DNA of 35,314 nt from Candidatus Latescibacterota bacterium. Its GTDB lineage: Bacteria > Latescibacterota > 4484-107 > B68-G9. The translations under genes and the position numbers were made by a program. Position 1 is the stretch's first letter. Every line of letters starts with the position of its first letter. The notes beneath the pieces were generated by a model. The model saw only the letters and a list, made by a program, of their open reading frames with translations, did not search any database and was not told the DNA's origin. The DNA is taken from contig DTXA01000513.1 of assembly GCA_012962735.1 (NCBI GenBank), positions 1 to 35,314 of the forward strand. The letters are read 5' to 3'. Below are positions 1 to 7,312 of the stretch, one piece after another.

Positions 1-44
1 ACCTTAGCCTTAAATTCTGGAGAGTATTTCCTCGTTGACATATC

Positions 45-116
45 GCACCCCCCTGTTGGACTCTCAAGATATATCCTCTATTTGTTGCTTTCACAAATGT
101 CCAACTTTTGGGGTGC
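45..116. repeat. Nested inverted repeat upstream of the first operon
   Basis: The outer arms are 45-60 and 100-116. They pair over GCACCCC/GGGGTGC and GTTGGA/TCCAAC, with a mismatched internal loop between. A perfect inner pair ATTTGT/ACAAAT lies at 80-85 and 93-98. The right arm with its flank (AACTTTTGGGGTGCAGTATA) resembles the right arms of the hairpins at 23.1, 26.4 and 34.4 kb, so it may be a fourth, diverged family member. It lies just upstream of the promoter at 143-171, so it is probably not in the 211-1287 transcript. It could be a terminator of an off-window gene or part of a dispersed element. Confidence 0.45.
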
Positions 117-142
117 AGTATACACTTCGCTCATATATACCC

Positions 143-171
143 TTGCAACAGATTGGAAGATGGCCTATATT
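143..171 (+). promoter_or_regulatory. Sigma-70-type promoter for the URO-D/amidotransferase/ald operon
   Basis: TTGCAA at 143-148 and TATATT at 166-171 are separated by exactly 17 bases. Transcription would start near 178, giving a leader of about 33 nt before the ATG at 211. The same TATATT box with a 17-base spacer recurs at 16412-16440, which supports both calls. Confidence 0.6.
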
Positions 172-210
172 TTGAGGGAAACCCTAAATCGAAAAGAACG
201 AGAGGGCGAT

Positions 211-1287
211 ATGACCTATAGAGCTCCTCTGTGTCATCCCAGACCGGACGTAAGAAACTTCCTGGACGCCGTGTTAGGGCGAAAACTCCCCGAAAGGCCT
301 CCTTTGGTGGAGTACATCGTGGACGATGCCGTGATGAGGCCCATATTGGAAGATATGGGCCGGGAGTGGGTCCCCTTCCGGGAGGGAGACCCGGAGGCCG
401 GATACTGGGACAATTTCATAGAGTTTTGGTTCCGTATGGGATATGATTTCGTGCGCTTTGAGATATCCCTCCTCTTCCCCTCCCGCTCCCGATTGGGAGA
501 GGACCCAACGAAGCTGGACCGGAGTCGCTCGTGGGCCGAGACCCAAAGAGGCCTGATCGCCACCTGGGAGGATTACGAGCGGTATCCCTGGCCAGAGGTG
601 GAGGATTTCCTCTTTAGACACTTCGAGTACATCTCCGGGCACCTTCCCGACGGAATGGGGCTGGTGGCCTGCCATGCGGGGGGGATATACGAGCACGTGT
701 CCGACCTTATGGGGTACGAAAACCTCTGTATGGCCCTATACGACGCCCCAGGCCTCGTGGAGGCCGTGTGCGAGGCTGTTGGGTCCCGTATGGTGCGCTT
801 CTACGATAAGCTCCTCCAGATAGACCGCTTGGCGGCAATCTTCCAGGGGGACGATATGGGATTCCGCTCTGGCCCTCTTTTAAGCCCCGAGCACCTCAGG
901 CGCTTCTTCCTGCCCTGGCACAGGAAGTTCGCCGATATGGCCCACGAAAGGGGCCTTCCCTACTTCCTCCACTCCTGCGGGAACATATACGTCCTTATGG
1001 AGGACCTCATAGAGGAGGTGGGCATAGACGCCAAACACTCCTTCGAGGATGTAATCCTTCCAGCTTATGAGTTCCAGCAGAGGTACGGCGACCGGGTCGG
1101 AACTCTCGGCGGGGTGGACGTGGACGTGCTGGGCCGGAGGACTCCACAGGAGGTGAGACGATACGTCCGGGATCTCATAGAGCGATGTGCCTCTAAGGGC
1201 AGGTTCGCTGTAGGTTCGGGCAACTCCATCCCCAGCTATGTTACCCCCGAGAACTACCTGACGATGCTGGACGAGGCCCTGAAGTAG
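211..1287 (+). CDS. URO-D superfamily protein (MtaA/CmuA-like methyltransferase)
   Basis: This 358-residue protein belongs to the uroporphyrinogen decarboxylase superfamily, which also holds the corrinoid methyltransferases MtaA, MtbA and CmuA. A His-x-Cys-Gly motif (H254 and C256 in LHSCGN) matches the zinc/thiol-activating motif of the methyltransferase branch rather than haem-forming HemE. The C-terminal GSGNSIP followed by VTPENYL is typical of these proteins. The ATG at 211 was chosen because it has GAGAGGG in front and lies downstream of the promoter; the frame stays open back to 82, but that extension crosses the promoter and looks non-coding. It is first of three genes with short spacing, followed by an amidotransferase 18 bases on. 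No corrinoid protein is nearby, so the substrate is unknown. HemE is unlikely, as no haem gene is present. Confidence 0.85.
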   Translation: MTYRAPLCHPRPDVRNFLDAVLGRKLPERPPLVEYIVDDAVMRPILEDMGREWVPFREGDPEAGYWDNFIEFWFRMGYDFVRFEISLLFPSRSRLGEDPTKLDRSRSWAETQRGLIATWEDYERYPWPEVEDFLFRHFEYISGHLPDGMGLVACHAGGIYEHVSDLMGYENLCMALYDAPGLVEAVCEAVGSRMVRFYDKLLQIDRLAAIFQGDDMGFRSGPLLSPEHLRRFFLPWHRKFADMAHERGLPYFLHSCGNIYVLMEDLIEEVGIDAKHSFEDVILPAYEFQQRYGDRVGTLGGVDVDVLGRRTPQEVRRYVRDLIERCASKGRFAVGSGNSIPSYVTPENYLTMLDEALK

Positions 1288-1305
1288 AGCAAAGAAGGAG
1301 GCAAG

Positions 1306-2010
1306 ATGGGAAAGTTCGTGGCGTTCGTGTGCATCGAGACCCAGGAGAAGATGGAGGCCAACGGCATCTACTACTTCCAGGTGAAGCACCTGTTGGAAAA
1401 GACAAGCGGCCTCCCATGTCTTCTGTTGGACTGGAGGTGGGTCCGGCCCGGCTTCTTAGAGGAGCTGGGCGTGCGGGCCGCCGTCCTGAGCGGCACCGGC
1501 ACCGACTTCCTAGACATCGCCCCACCTGAGCGCTGGGAGGAATTCCGGAGGTTCGTCCAGGGGACCGAAATATCCCTTTTAGGCATCTGCGGCGGACATC
1601 AGCTTCTCGCCGCCCTTCTGGGCCCGAAGCCCCTCTCCGAGACGCTCCAGATTCCGCCTATGCGTAAGCTCCGTCCCGGGGAACCGGATCTCGAGCCTTC
1701 GTATCACCCTGGGTTCTTCAAGGAGAAGGGGATGTTCTGGGTGGAGGTCGTGCGGGATGACCCCATATTCCGGGGTCTTGAGAAAGGGCTGTACGTGGCC
1801 GAGAGCCACTACTGCGAGGTCAAGGAACTCCCGAAGGAACTGAAACTCTTAGCCTCCACCCCCGACTGTCGGGTTCAAGCCTTCAGACACAGGACCAGGC
1901 CCATCTACGGGTGTCAGTTTCATCCAGAAAGCACAGAACTGCGTTACGGGGGTCACTACCCTGACGGCAGGAAGTTCTTGGAGAACTTCTTCCGTGTGGT
2001 CGGGATATAG
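1306..2010 (+). CDS. Class I glutamine amidotransferase-like protein
   Basis: A stand-alone GATase1 domain of 234 residues. The nucleophile elbow is at C95 (ICGGHQ), and the His/Glu pair of the triad is H206 and E208 (FHPEST). This is the complete triad used to release ammonia from glutamine or to hydrolyse gamma-glutamyl compounds. No synthetase domain is fused, so it is either a hydrolase of the PuuD/GATase1-like type or a subunit with an unlinked partner. An AAGGAGG site precedes the ATG by 6 bases. It lies between a URO-D-like gene and alanine dehydrogenase, 8 bases before the latter, so co-transcription is very likely. The physiological acceptor cannot be read from the sequence. Confidence 0.8.
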   Translation: MGKFVAFVCIETQEKMEANGIYYFQVKHLLEKTSGLPCLLLDWRWVRPGFLEELGVRAAVLSGTGTDFLDIAPPERWEEFRRFVQGTEISLLGICGGHQLLAALLGPKPLSETLQIPPMRKLRPGEPDLEPSYHPGFFKEKGMFWVEVVRDDPIFRGLEKGLYVAESHYCEVKELPKELKLLASTPDCRVQAFRHRTRPIYGCQFHPESTELRYGGHYPDGRKFLENFFRVVGI

Positions 2011-2018
2011 GGGAACAT

Positions 2019-3128
2019 ATGGTCATCGGAATCCCCAAGGAGATCAAAGACAAAGAATTCCGAGTTGCCCTTCCTCCCGGCGGAGTAGCTCATCTGGTTC
2101 AGGCCGGCCATAAGGTTGTGGTGGAAAGCGGCGCCGGGGAGGGAAGCGGGTTCTCGGATATACAGTACAGTGAGGCCGGGGCCGAGGTCGTGGCTAAACT
2201 GGAGGAGGCCTGGGCGGCCGACTTAGTGATGAAGGTCAAGGAGCCTCTGCCCTCAGAGTATCCATACCTCCGGGAGGGCTTGGTGCTCTTCACCTTCCTC
2301 CACTTAGCAGCAGACGAACGGCTCACCCGAGAGCTGCTCTCCCGGAAGGTAACGGCCATCGCCTATGAAACCGTCGAACTTCCCGACGGCCGCCTTCCCC
2401 TTTTGATCCCCATGAGCGAGGTGGCTGGAAGGATGTCTATCCAGATAGCCGCCCATTACTTGGAGGAGACCTACGGAGGACGGGGGAAGCTCTTAGGGGG
2501 TGTCCCGGGCGTGAGGCCAGCGGATGTGGTGATATTGGGGGCAGGTACCGTCGGAAAGAACGCCGCCCACGTCGCTCTTGGCATGGGAGCACACGTAGCC
2601 CTCATAGACAGGGACATAGACCGCCTCCGGTACCTCTCCGAGGTCCTCCACGGCAACCTCACGACCTTAAGCTCCAACCCCCTCAACATCGCCTCTTCGA
2701 TGAGGTATGCGGACGTGGTCATAGGAGCTGTACTGGTCAAGGGGGCCCGGGCTCCCGTCCTAGTTACCGAGGAGATGGTAAAGGAAATGGAACCCGGAAG
2801 CGTGATAGTGGACGTAGCCGTGGACCAGGGTGGATGCGTGGAGACCATCCGCCCGACCACCCATAGTGACCCGGTGTATAAGCTTCACGGCGTGCTCCAC
2901 TACGGCGTCCCCAACATCCCTGGAGCCGTCCCCCGGACATCCACATATGCCCTCTCAAACGCCACCCTCCCCTACGCCCTCAAGCTCGCGGAACTTGGCT
3001 TCCCGAAGGCCGTAAGGGAGGATCTGGCCTTAGCTAAGGGGGTAAACATGTTCCGAGGGGAAGTCACCTACCGGGCAGTAGCCGAGACATTCGGCCTTCC
3101 ATACGCCCCCCTGGAGGAGCTCCTTTGA
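2019..3128 (+). CDS. ald: Alanine dehydrogenase
   Basis: NAD-dependent L-alanine dehydrogenase, which interconverts alanine and pyruvate plus ammonia. The 369-residue length is normal for the family. The N-terminus (IGIPKEIKDKEFRVALPP) carries the conserved arginine (R15). The catalytic lysine lies in MKVKEP (K74) and the histidine in FTFLHLA (H95). A Rossmann GAGTVG motif follows near residue 174, and DVAVDQGG carries the late active-site aspartate. It starts 8 bases after the amidotransferase; an enzyme releasing ammonia beside one that fixes or frees it may be meaningful, but this is inference. Its TGA overlaps a TTG that would start the transporter remnant downstream. Confidence 0.95.
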   Translation: MVIGIPKEIKDKEFRVALPPGGVAHLVQAGHKVVVESGAGEGSGFSDIQYSEAGAEVVAKLEEAWAADLVMKVKEPLPSEYPYLREGLVLFTFLHLAADERLTRELLSRKVTAIAYETVELPDGRLPLLIPMSEVAGRMSIQIAAHYLEETYGGRGKLLGGVPGVRPADVVILGAGTVGKNAAHVALGMGAHVALIDRDIDRLRYLSEVLHGNLTTLSSNPLNIASSMRYADVVIGAVLVKGARAPVLVTEEMVKEMEPGSVIVDVAVDQGGCVETIRPTTHSDPVYKLHGVLHYGVPNIPGAVPRTSTYALSNATLPYALKLAELGFPKAVREDLALAKGVNMFRGEVTYRAVAETFGLPYAPLEELL

Positions 3129-3536
3129 GGGCATATATCTACCTCGAATTCGTGGTGGCCACCTGGGCTGCCACGCCGCTTCTGGTGAGCCACCTCTGCC
3201 GCGATGTCCCCCTTTCCCCCTCTTGGCCTATCAGACCGCCTTAGCCGGTACAGCCGACGCCTTGGCCACCCTTTTGAAGGGTGGGTTCCGGTAACTTGGA
3301 GTGATATAGGCCGCATGGCCTTGACCGGGATAACCGGAAGCGGTGTTCTGGGGAAGCGCTATGGGTACGAGGAGTTCTCCTCTATGGCGGTGTACAACGG
3401 AGTAGGATTGGCCTACTCTGGACTGGTTTCAAATAACCTTGCCTTCGTCCTCTGGTTCAAATTCCTGCGCTCGGGCAACACCGCAAGGATGGCGGGCCTG
3501 GTCTACCTCACCCCCTTCTTAGCCTTCCTGTACCCA
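3125..3536 (+). pseudogene. Decayed EamA/DMT-family transporter
   Basis: Translation-like homology to an EamA drug/metabolite transporter appears in pieces in different frames. A TTG start overlapping the ald stop gives an N-terminal helix (LEFVVATWAATPLLVSHL) that ends at a stop near 3241. A second piece in another frame reads TALAGTADALATLLKGGF and also stops. From about 3390 a third frame gives a good second-repeat helix pair (YSGLVSNNLAFVLWF, then GNTARMAGLVYLTPFLAFLY). A working member would be about 280-300 residues, so the gene is both frameshifted and internally deleted. It was probably last in the ald operon. After about 3536 the similarity ends where the opposing nuclease gene begins. 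A sequencing error alone would not explain the missing helices. Confidence 0.7.
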
Positions 3537-3875
3537 GAGTCCTTCCCGAATATCTCCAGCCACTCCTACATCCACCGGCCCTTCGGGCTTCGAGGAGACC
3601 ACGAGGGCCTCTTGAGGGTTGCGCATCCTGCTGATCCGCTCCAATATTAGGGAGTCGGCCGTGCTTCCGTTTCGGGCATATGCTACTTGGATCCCTCCGA
3701 GGGACCTGAGGGATGGACCTACACCCATGCCCGGGTCGAAGGCCACGAAAATCCGGCCCTTCATCCTGCCCCTATGTTGGGACAGAAGCCTGAGCAGCTT
3801 CTCCTCGTCGTCCGGGTCCTCTAAGGATAGCCCCGGAAGCCGCCCTATGAGGTTATGTCCGTCTATCAAAATCAT
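3519..3875 (-). CDS. NYN/PIN-like nuclease of YacP type, C-terminus damaged
   Basis: The first 95 or so residues match the YacP/DUF901 NYN family of RNA-cutting PIN-like domains. LIDGHNLIG carries the first acidic residue, VAFDPG the second, and STADSLILERI the third, ending at the strand EALVVSS. In intact members that strand is followed by DREI, a helix and a final SEEWL-like segment. Here the frame instead runs into unrelated sequence and stops at 119 codons, while a neighbouring frame downstream contains EWLEIFGKDSG, which looks like the lost end (stop near 3503). A small deletion with a frameshift near 3590 is therefore likely. It is last in the long minus-strand operon, 7 bases after the URO-D-like gene. 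Activity is doubtful. Confidence 0.65.
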   Translation of the reverse strand: MILIDGHNLIGRLPGLSLEDPDDEEKLLRLLSQHRGRMKGRIFVAFDPGMGVGPSLRSLGGIQVAYARNGSTADSLILERISRMRNPQEALVVSSKPEGPVDVGVAGDIREGLWVQEG

Positions 3876-3882
3876 CTCGGGG

Positions 3883-5025
3883 TTATATCAGTCCGGCAGC
3901 TTCGTACATGGCCAGCACGTTCTCCACCGGGGTCTTAGGCAAAATCGTGTTGCTGGACCCCAATATCCACCTTCCCATAGGAAGGGCCTTCTCTATAAGC
4001 TCTCTTACGGCATCTTTCACCTGCTCAGGCCTTCCTCTCCTCAGAAGCCTGGAGCTTACGTTCCCCCAACAAGTGAGCTTCGGGAACCTCTCCTGCACCT
4101 CGGGTATCCTCATACCGGCGTCGTGGTCTATCTCCCCGTATCCATCCACCCCCGACTTCCCGAAGAGCTCCTCCGCTATGGACCAGAGGTCCCCATCGCT
4201 CCGGAAGACGTATTTCAACCCGAGCTTGTGCGCATATCCCACGATCCGCTTGAGCCTGGGCAGGACGATCTCCCTGAAGACCCTCTGCCCGTAAATCGGT
4301 CCACGGTTGTCGGCCAAGTCTCCCCCTCCCCAGACGATCCGTACGCCCAGCTCAGCTTGGGCCTCCAACTGCTGCCGTGCTCTTTCCACCTGCGCGTCCA
4401 AGTACTCCCCTACAAGGTCCGGAGCTAAGGCGCAGGCCGTGAGCCATTCCTCGTTGAGAGGGACCGAGAGCCCGGCCCCCCGTCCCAGTACTTCGAGCTC
4501 CTCCCCGACCAGCTCACGCCAGTGCAAGATGTGTCTTGTGAATTCTTCCCTTTCCTCCTCCGCCCACATCTCCGCCCCGCGCCAGGCCTCATCCACCCGG
4601 GCTTTGAGGGCTTCCCTCCCCCTCCATGCCGGCTTCCGGTTGTACTGAACCGGTCCATAGGTGCCGGAGTCCGGATCGTACCTGTACACCGCCCAATCCC
4701 CCTCTGGGTCCCCGTACAGGAATTCGTATTCCCCCACCTGTTTCGTGGGAGGCCCTATAGTCCACGGTCCCGCCACAGCCCCAAGTCTAAGAGCTCGAGC
4801 TAAGTCCACCACGTCCCGTTCCATCCTCTTCCTGAAATCCCTGTACGCCTCCGGCCCCTTTACTGCCGCGACCGCCTCCTGGTAGTGCAGCATAACCGAA
4901 CCCGTATGTGCCTCCCGCCCCAAGATTTCCGAGGCGACGTCCGAGGCGAAGGCCTGCTCGTAGGCCGGAGGCCGATCCGTGGCCTTCCCTTCAAAGGCCG
5001 CTAAGAACCTCTCCCTCTCCGTCAT
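3883..5025 (-). CDS. Second URO-D superfamily protein, metal motif altered
   Basis: A 380-residue URO-D-fold protein beginning ERERFLAAFEGKATDRPP, the usual opening of this superfamily. The C-terminal pattern (LTCWGNVSSRLL, then GRWILGSSNTI and TPVENVLAMYEAA) also fits. Where the paralogue at 211-1287 has HSCG, this protein has RSDGD (R275-D279), so the His-x-Cys zinc/thiol ligands of MtaA/CmuA enzymes are missing. It is therefore not a simple duplicate and may act without a metal or on another substrate. AGAGGGAAAG precedes the ATG. It sits 9 bases after the secreted DUF2135 gene in the same operon. Pathway unknown. Confidence 0.82.
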   Translation of the reverse strand: MTERERFLAAFEGKATDRPPAYEQAFASDVASEILGREAHTGSVMLHYQEAVAAVKGPEAYRDFRKRMERDVVDLARALRLGAVAGPWTIGPPTKQVGEYEFLYGDPEGDWAVYRYDPDSGTYGPVQYNRKPAWRGREALKARVDEAWRGAEMWAEEEREEFTRHILHWRELVGEELEVLGRGAGLSVPLNEEWLTACALAPDLVGEYLDAQVERARQQLEAQAELGVRIVWGGGDLADNRGPIYGQRVFREIVLPRLKRIVGYAHKLGLKYVFRSDGDLWSIAEELFGKSGVDGYGEIDHDAGMRIPEVQERFPKLTCWGNVSSRLLRRGRPEQVKDAVRELIEKALPMGRWILGSSNTILPKTPVENVLAMYEAAGLI

Positions 5026-5034
5026 CTTTCCCTC

Positions 5035-5808
5035 TTACTCCGAGATCTTGGCCCCCACGCATCCTTCCTCGCACGGCACCACCTTGCCGTTTACTATCTC
5101 AAACACCTTCCAGACCGTGCCCCTTACGCCCCTCGGCACGGTGAACGTCCACTGCCTATCCCCTGCATAGAGAATCACGGTTGCGTGGGAGTTCTTAGAA
5201 AGGCCCTTGGAGCGGGGTTTGTTCCGATTTGTGTAGTCGTGGACGTAGTAAATATAGTGCTCCTCCGGGTCTATACAGGTCAGGGTGATGGTCTCCGGTC
5301 CCCGGCCATCCCGGCAGTCTATATCCAACAGTGCCTCTTTACCCTTTCTCATATCCCGGTAGCTAATGTGGTACCGACCTACACACACGAGGTGGGCATC
5401 TAAGTCCTTCGGCTTCTTTCCCCATACTAACACGATCCTGGCCTGGTCTATTTCGAGCTTCGGGGAGATCGGCAGATACAGCACGAAAGCGGTTCCGGCC
5501 ATAACTTCTACGGGGAAGGATGTGGGTTCGTACCCCTCGGCCGAGACCTGGGCCTCATATGTCCCGTCCTCCGGGATGGGGAAACATATCTTTCCCTCCT
5601 CGTCCGTCTTATACTCCCCACCCGCTATTTTCACAACGGCCCACGGGACCGGCTTCCTGTCCAGTGCGTTGATCACGTATAAGGTCAAGCACTCCTCTTC
5701 TAACTCCCTGAAGGCGGCCTCCGCCTTCTCCTTAAGCTCCCTGGGACCTTCCTGCGCCCAAAGCGGAATGGCCCAAAGCATGACCAGAAATCCCGTAAGA
5801 TAGCGCAT
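5035..5808 (-). CDS. Secreted protein with carboxypeptidase-regulatory-like and DUF2135 (YfaP-like) domains
   Basis: The ATG at 5808 was preferred over the longer frame to 5844 because AAGGAG lies 6 bases before it and the protein then opens with a clean signal peptide (MRYLTGFLVMLWAIPLWAQ). A helical, acidic stretch follows. Residues about 45-115 form a CarboxypepD_reg-like beta sandwich (AVVKIAGGEYKTDEEGKICFP). The C-terminal half matches the DUF2135/YfaP family: RIVLVWGKKPKDLDAHLV, then LDIDCRDGRGPETITL and HYIYYVHDYTN. Four cysteines there could form disulfides. It is exported, so a cell-surface or periplasmic binding role is likely. It lies 10 bases after the sugar kinase gene. No enzyme activity is evident. 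Confidence 0.8.
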   Translation of the reverse strand: MRYLTGFLVMLWAIPLWAQEGPRELKEKAEAAFRELEEECLTLYVINALDRKPVPWAVVKIAGGEYKTDEEGKICFPIPEDGTYEAQVSAEGYEPTSFPVEVMAGTAFVLYLPISPKLEIDQARIVLVWGKKPKDLDAHLVCVGRYHISYRDMRKGKEALLDIDCRDGRGPETITLTCIDPEEHYIYYVHDYTNRNKPRSKGLSKNSHATVILYAGDRQWTFTVPRGVRGTVWKVFEIVNGKVVPCEEGCVGAKISE

Positions 5809-5818
5809 AGCGTTCTCC

Positions 5819-7312
5819 TTACGTCGTCCCCAACAACGTTTCATATAGCCTCCTCTGGCGCTCCATGGCCCTTAGATAAACCTCGTGCCTTCCGGGGTCC
5901 GGCTCGTAGGCATCTCCCGTGAAGTCCGGAATCTCTGATATGTCCTGGAGCGCGCCGATGGACTCCAAGGCCAAAAGCGCCGTGCCCCTGGCGGTCGCCT
6001 CCGGTACGCCCGAAAGCACAACCGGCCTCCCCAACACATCCGCCAACATCTGAGCCCAGGTCGGAGATGCCATAAGAGCCCCCCCGCTTGCCACGATCTC
6101 CCCGGCCTTAGGCAGGGCTTTCCGGAGGAGCTCGTATATCAAGCCGAACCTGTAGGCGACCGCCTCCATACCGGCCCTTAGCACGTCCAAAGGCCCGTGG
6201 TGAAGGGAAAGTCCCTCTATCGCCATTTTAGCATCCCCCCTCCAGCCCGGGCTCCTCTCGCCGGAGATGAAGGGAAGCACAGTAAGTCCGTGCCCGTCCG
6301 GAGGCATCCGAGAGAGGGCCTCCTCGGGGTCCTCGGGCACCCTGAGCAGATCCCTGAGCCAGAGACACAGCCCCCCTCCCTCGGTCAAAGCCCCCCCCAG
6401 AAGCCCCCTCCTGCGGTCCACCCTGTAGTCCCAAAGCCCCCGGGGAAGCAAAACGTCCTCCGTGTGCACCGCCCGCAGGGCTCCAGTGGTGCCTAATGTC
6501 AGGGCGACCCTTTCGGGTTCCGTACACCCGCTGCCTATGTTAGCTGCCGCCCCATCTCCTATGGCCGGAAACCATGGCACCTCCCGCAGGGCCGGCCACC
6601 TTCGCGCCCACTCTCCCAAGAGGCCCAGGAAGGGAGTATCGACATCCACAAGCTCGGGCAGTTCCTCCCGCCCCACCGGAAGAGCCGAGAGCAGCTTTTC
6701 GTCCCATGAAAGGTCGTGCCTGTTCAGGAATCCTGCCCAGGAGGCGACCGAAAGGCTCTCCCCTGTCCTGCCGAACAGCCTCAGGAGCACGAAGGCCCCG
6801 AACGAAAGCCAGAGCTTCACCCTGCGAAATTCCCCCTCCAAGGCCCTTCTGGCCCACAGGAAGCGGGCGGGAAGGTAGCTGGTGTGGAAGGGCACGCCCG
6901 TGCGCTCGTAACATTCCCCCTCGTCCAAAAGCTCCCTCAGCTTCTCCACCTCCCTTTCGTTTCGGACGTCCGCATAGGTATATATAGGGGTTATGGGTCT
7001 GCCGTCCGGGTCCACGCCTAAGACGTTGGAGACCATAGTATCCATGCCCACGGCCCGGACCTTTCCGGATAACTCCCCAGCAGAGTCCAATACCTCGTCC
7101 AAGGCATCCGCTAAAAGCCCGAACAGCCCCTCGGGGTCCAAAACCGCCCCCCCGTCCGGCGTGGCCTCCAGCCTATACTCCCTGCGAGCCGATAGTCCCT
7201 TTATGCTCCGGCCCAGGGAATCGAAGAACACAGCCCTGAGGGAGGAGCTCCCTATGTCCAAGGCCAAAACGAACGGGGCCTCGGCTTCTCTCCTTTCCAC
7301 CTCAGGGCTCAT
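5819..7312 (-). CDS. FGGY-family carbohydrate kinase (gluconokinase-like)
   Basis: A full-length FGGY kinase of 497 residues that transfers phosphate from ATP to a sugar or sugar acid. The N-terminal phosphate-binding loop is ALDIGSSSLRAVFFD (residues 17-31). The catalytic aspartate lies in AIGDGAAANIG (D253), followed by the second nucleotide motif TLGTTGALR. The C-terminal adenosine motif is ASGGALMASPTWAQMLADVLGRP. The segment YERTGVPFHTSYLPARFLW resembles gluconokinase-like members more than glycerol or xylulose kinases, though substrate prediction in this family is weak. Its ATG overlaps the LarA-like stop by 4 bases, which argues for coupled expression and a shared pathway. Confidence 0.85.
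   Translation of the reverse strand: MSPEVERREAEAPFVLALDIGSSSLRAVFFDSLGRSIKGLSARREYRLEATPDGGAVLDPEGLFGLLADALDEVLDSAGELSGKVRAVGMDTMVSNVLGVDPDGRPITPIYTYADVRNEREVEKLRELLDEGECYERTGVPFHTSYLPARFLWARRALEGEFRRVKLWLSFGAFVLLRLFGRTGESLSVASWAGFLNRHDLSWDEKLLSALPVGREELPELVDVDTPFLGLLGEWARRWPALREVPWFPAIGDGAAANIGSGCTEPERVALTLGTTGALRAVHTEDVLLPRGLWDYRVDRRRGLLGGALTEGGGLCLWLRDLLRVPEDPEEALSRMPPDGHGLTVLPFISGERSPGWRGDAKMAIEGLSLHHGPLDVLRAGMEAVAYRFGLIYELLRKALPKAGEIVASGGALMASPTWAQMLADVLGRPVVLSGVPEATARGTALLALESIGALQDISEIPDFTGDAYEPDPGRHEVYLRAMERQRRLYETLLGTT

Noticed and set aside
82..210. N-terminal extension of the first URO-D-like protein
   Set aside because: It covers the promoter at 143-171, has no homology-like content, and the ATG at 211 has a proper ribosome site.
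3619..4428. Long plus-strand frame of 269 codons
   Set aside because: It lies opposite the nuclease and the second URO-D-like gene, which have clear family motifs. The plus-strand translation is low in recognisable content and looks like the usual shadow in GC-rich DNA.
211..5025. URO-D-like proteins as haem enzyme HemE
   Set aside because: One carries the His-x-Cys methyltransferase motif, the other has lost it, and no haem gene is present in the window.
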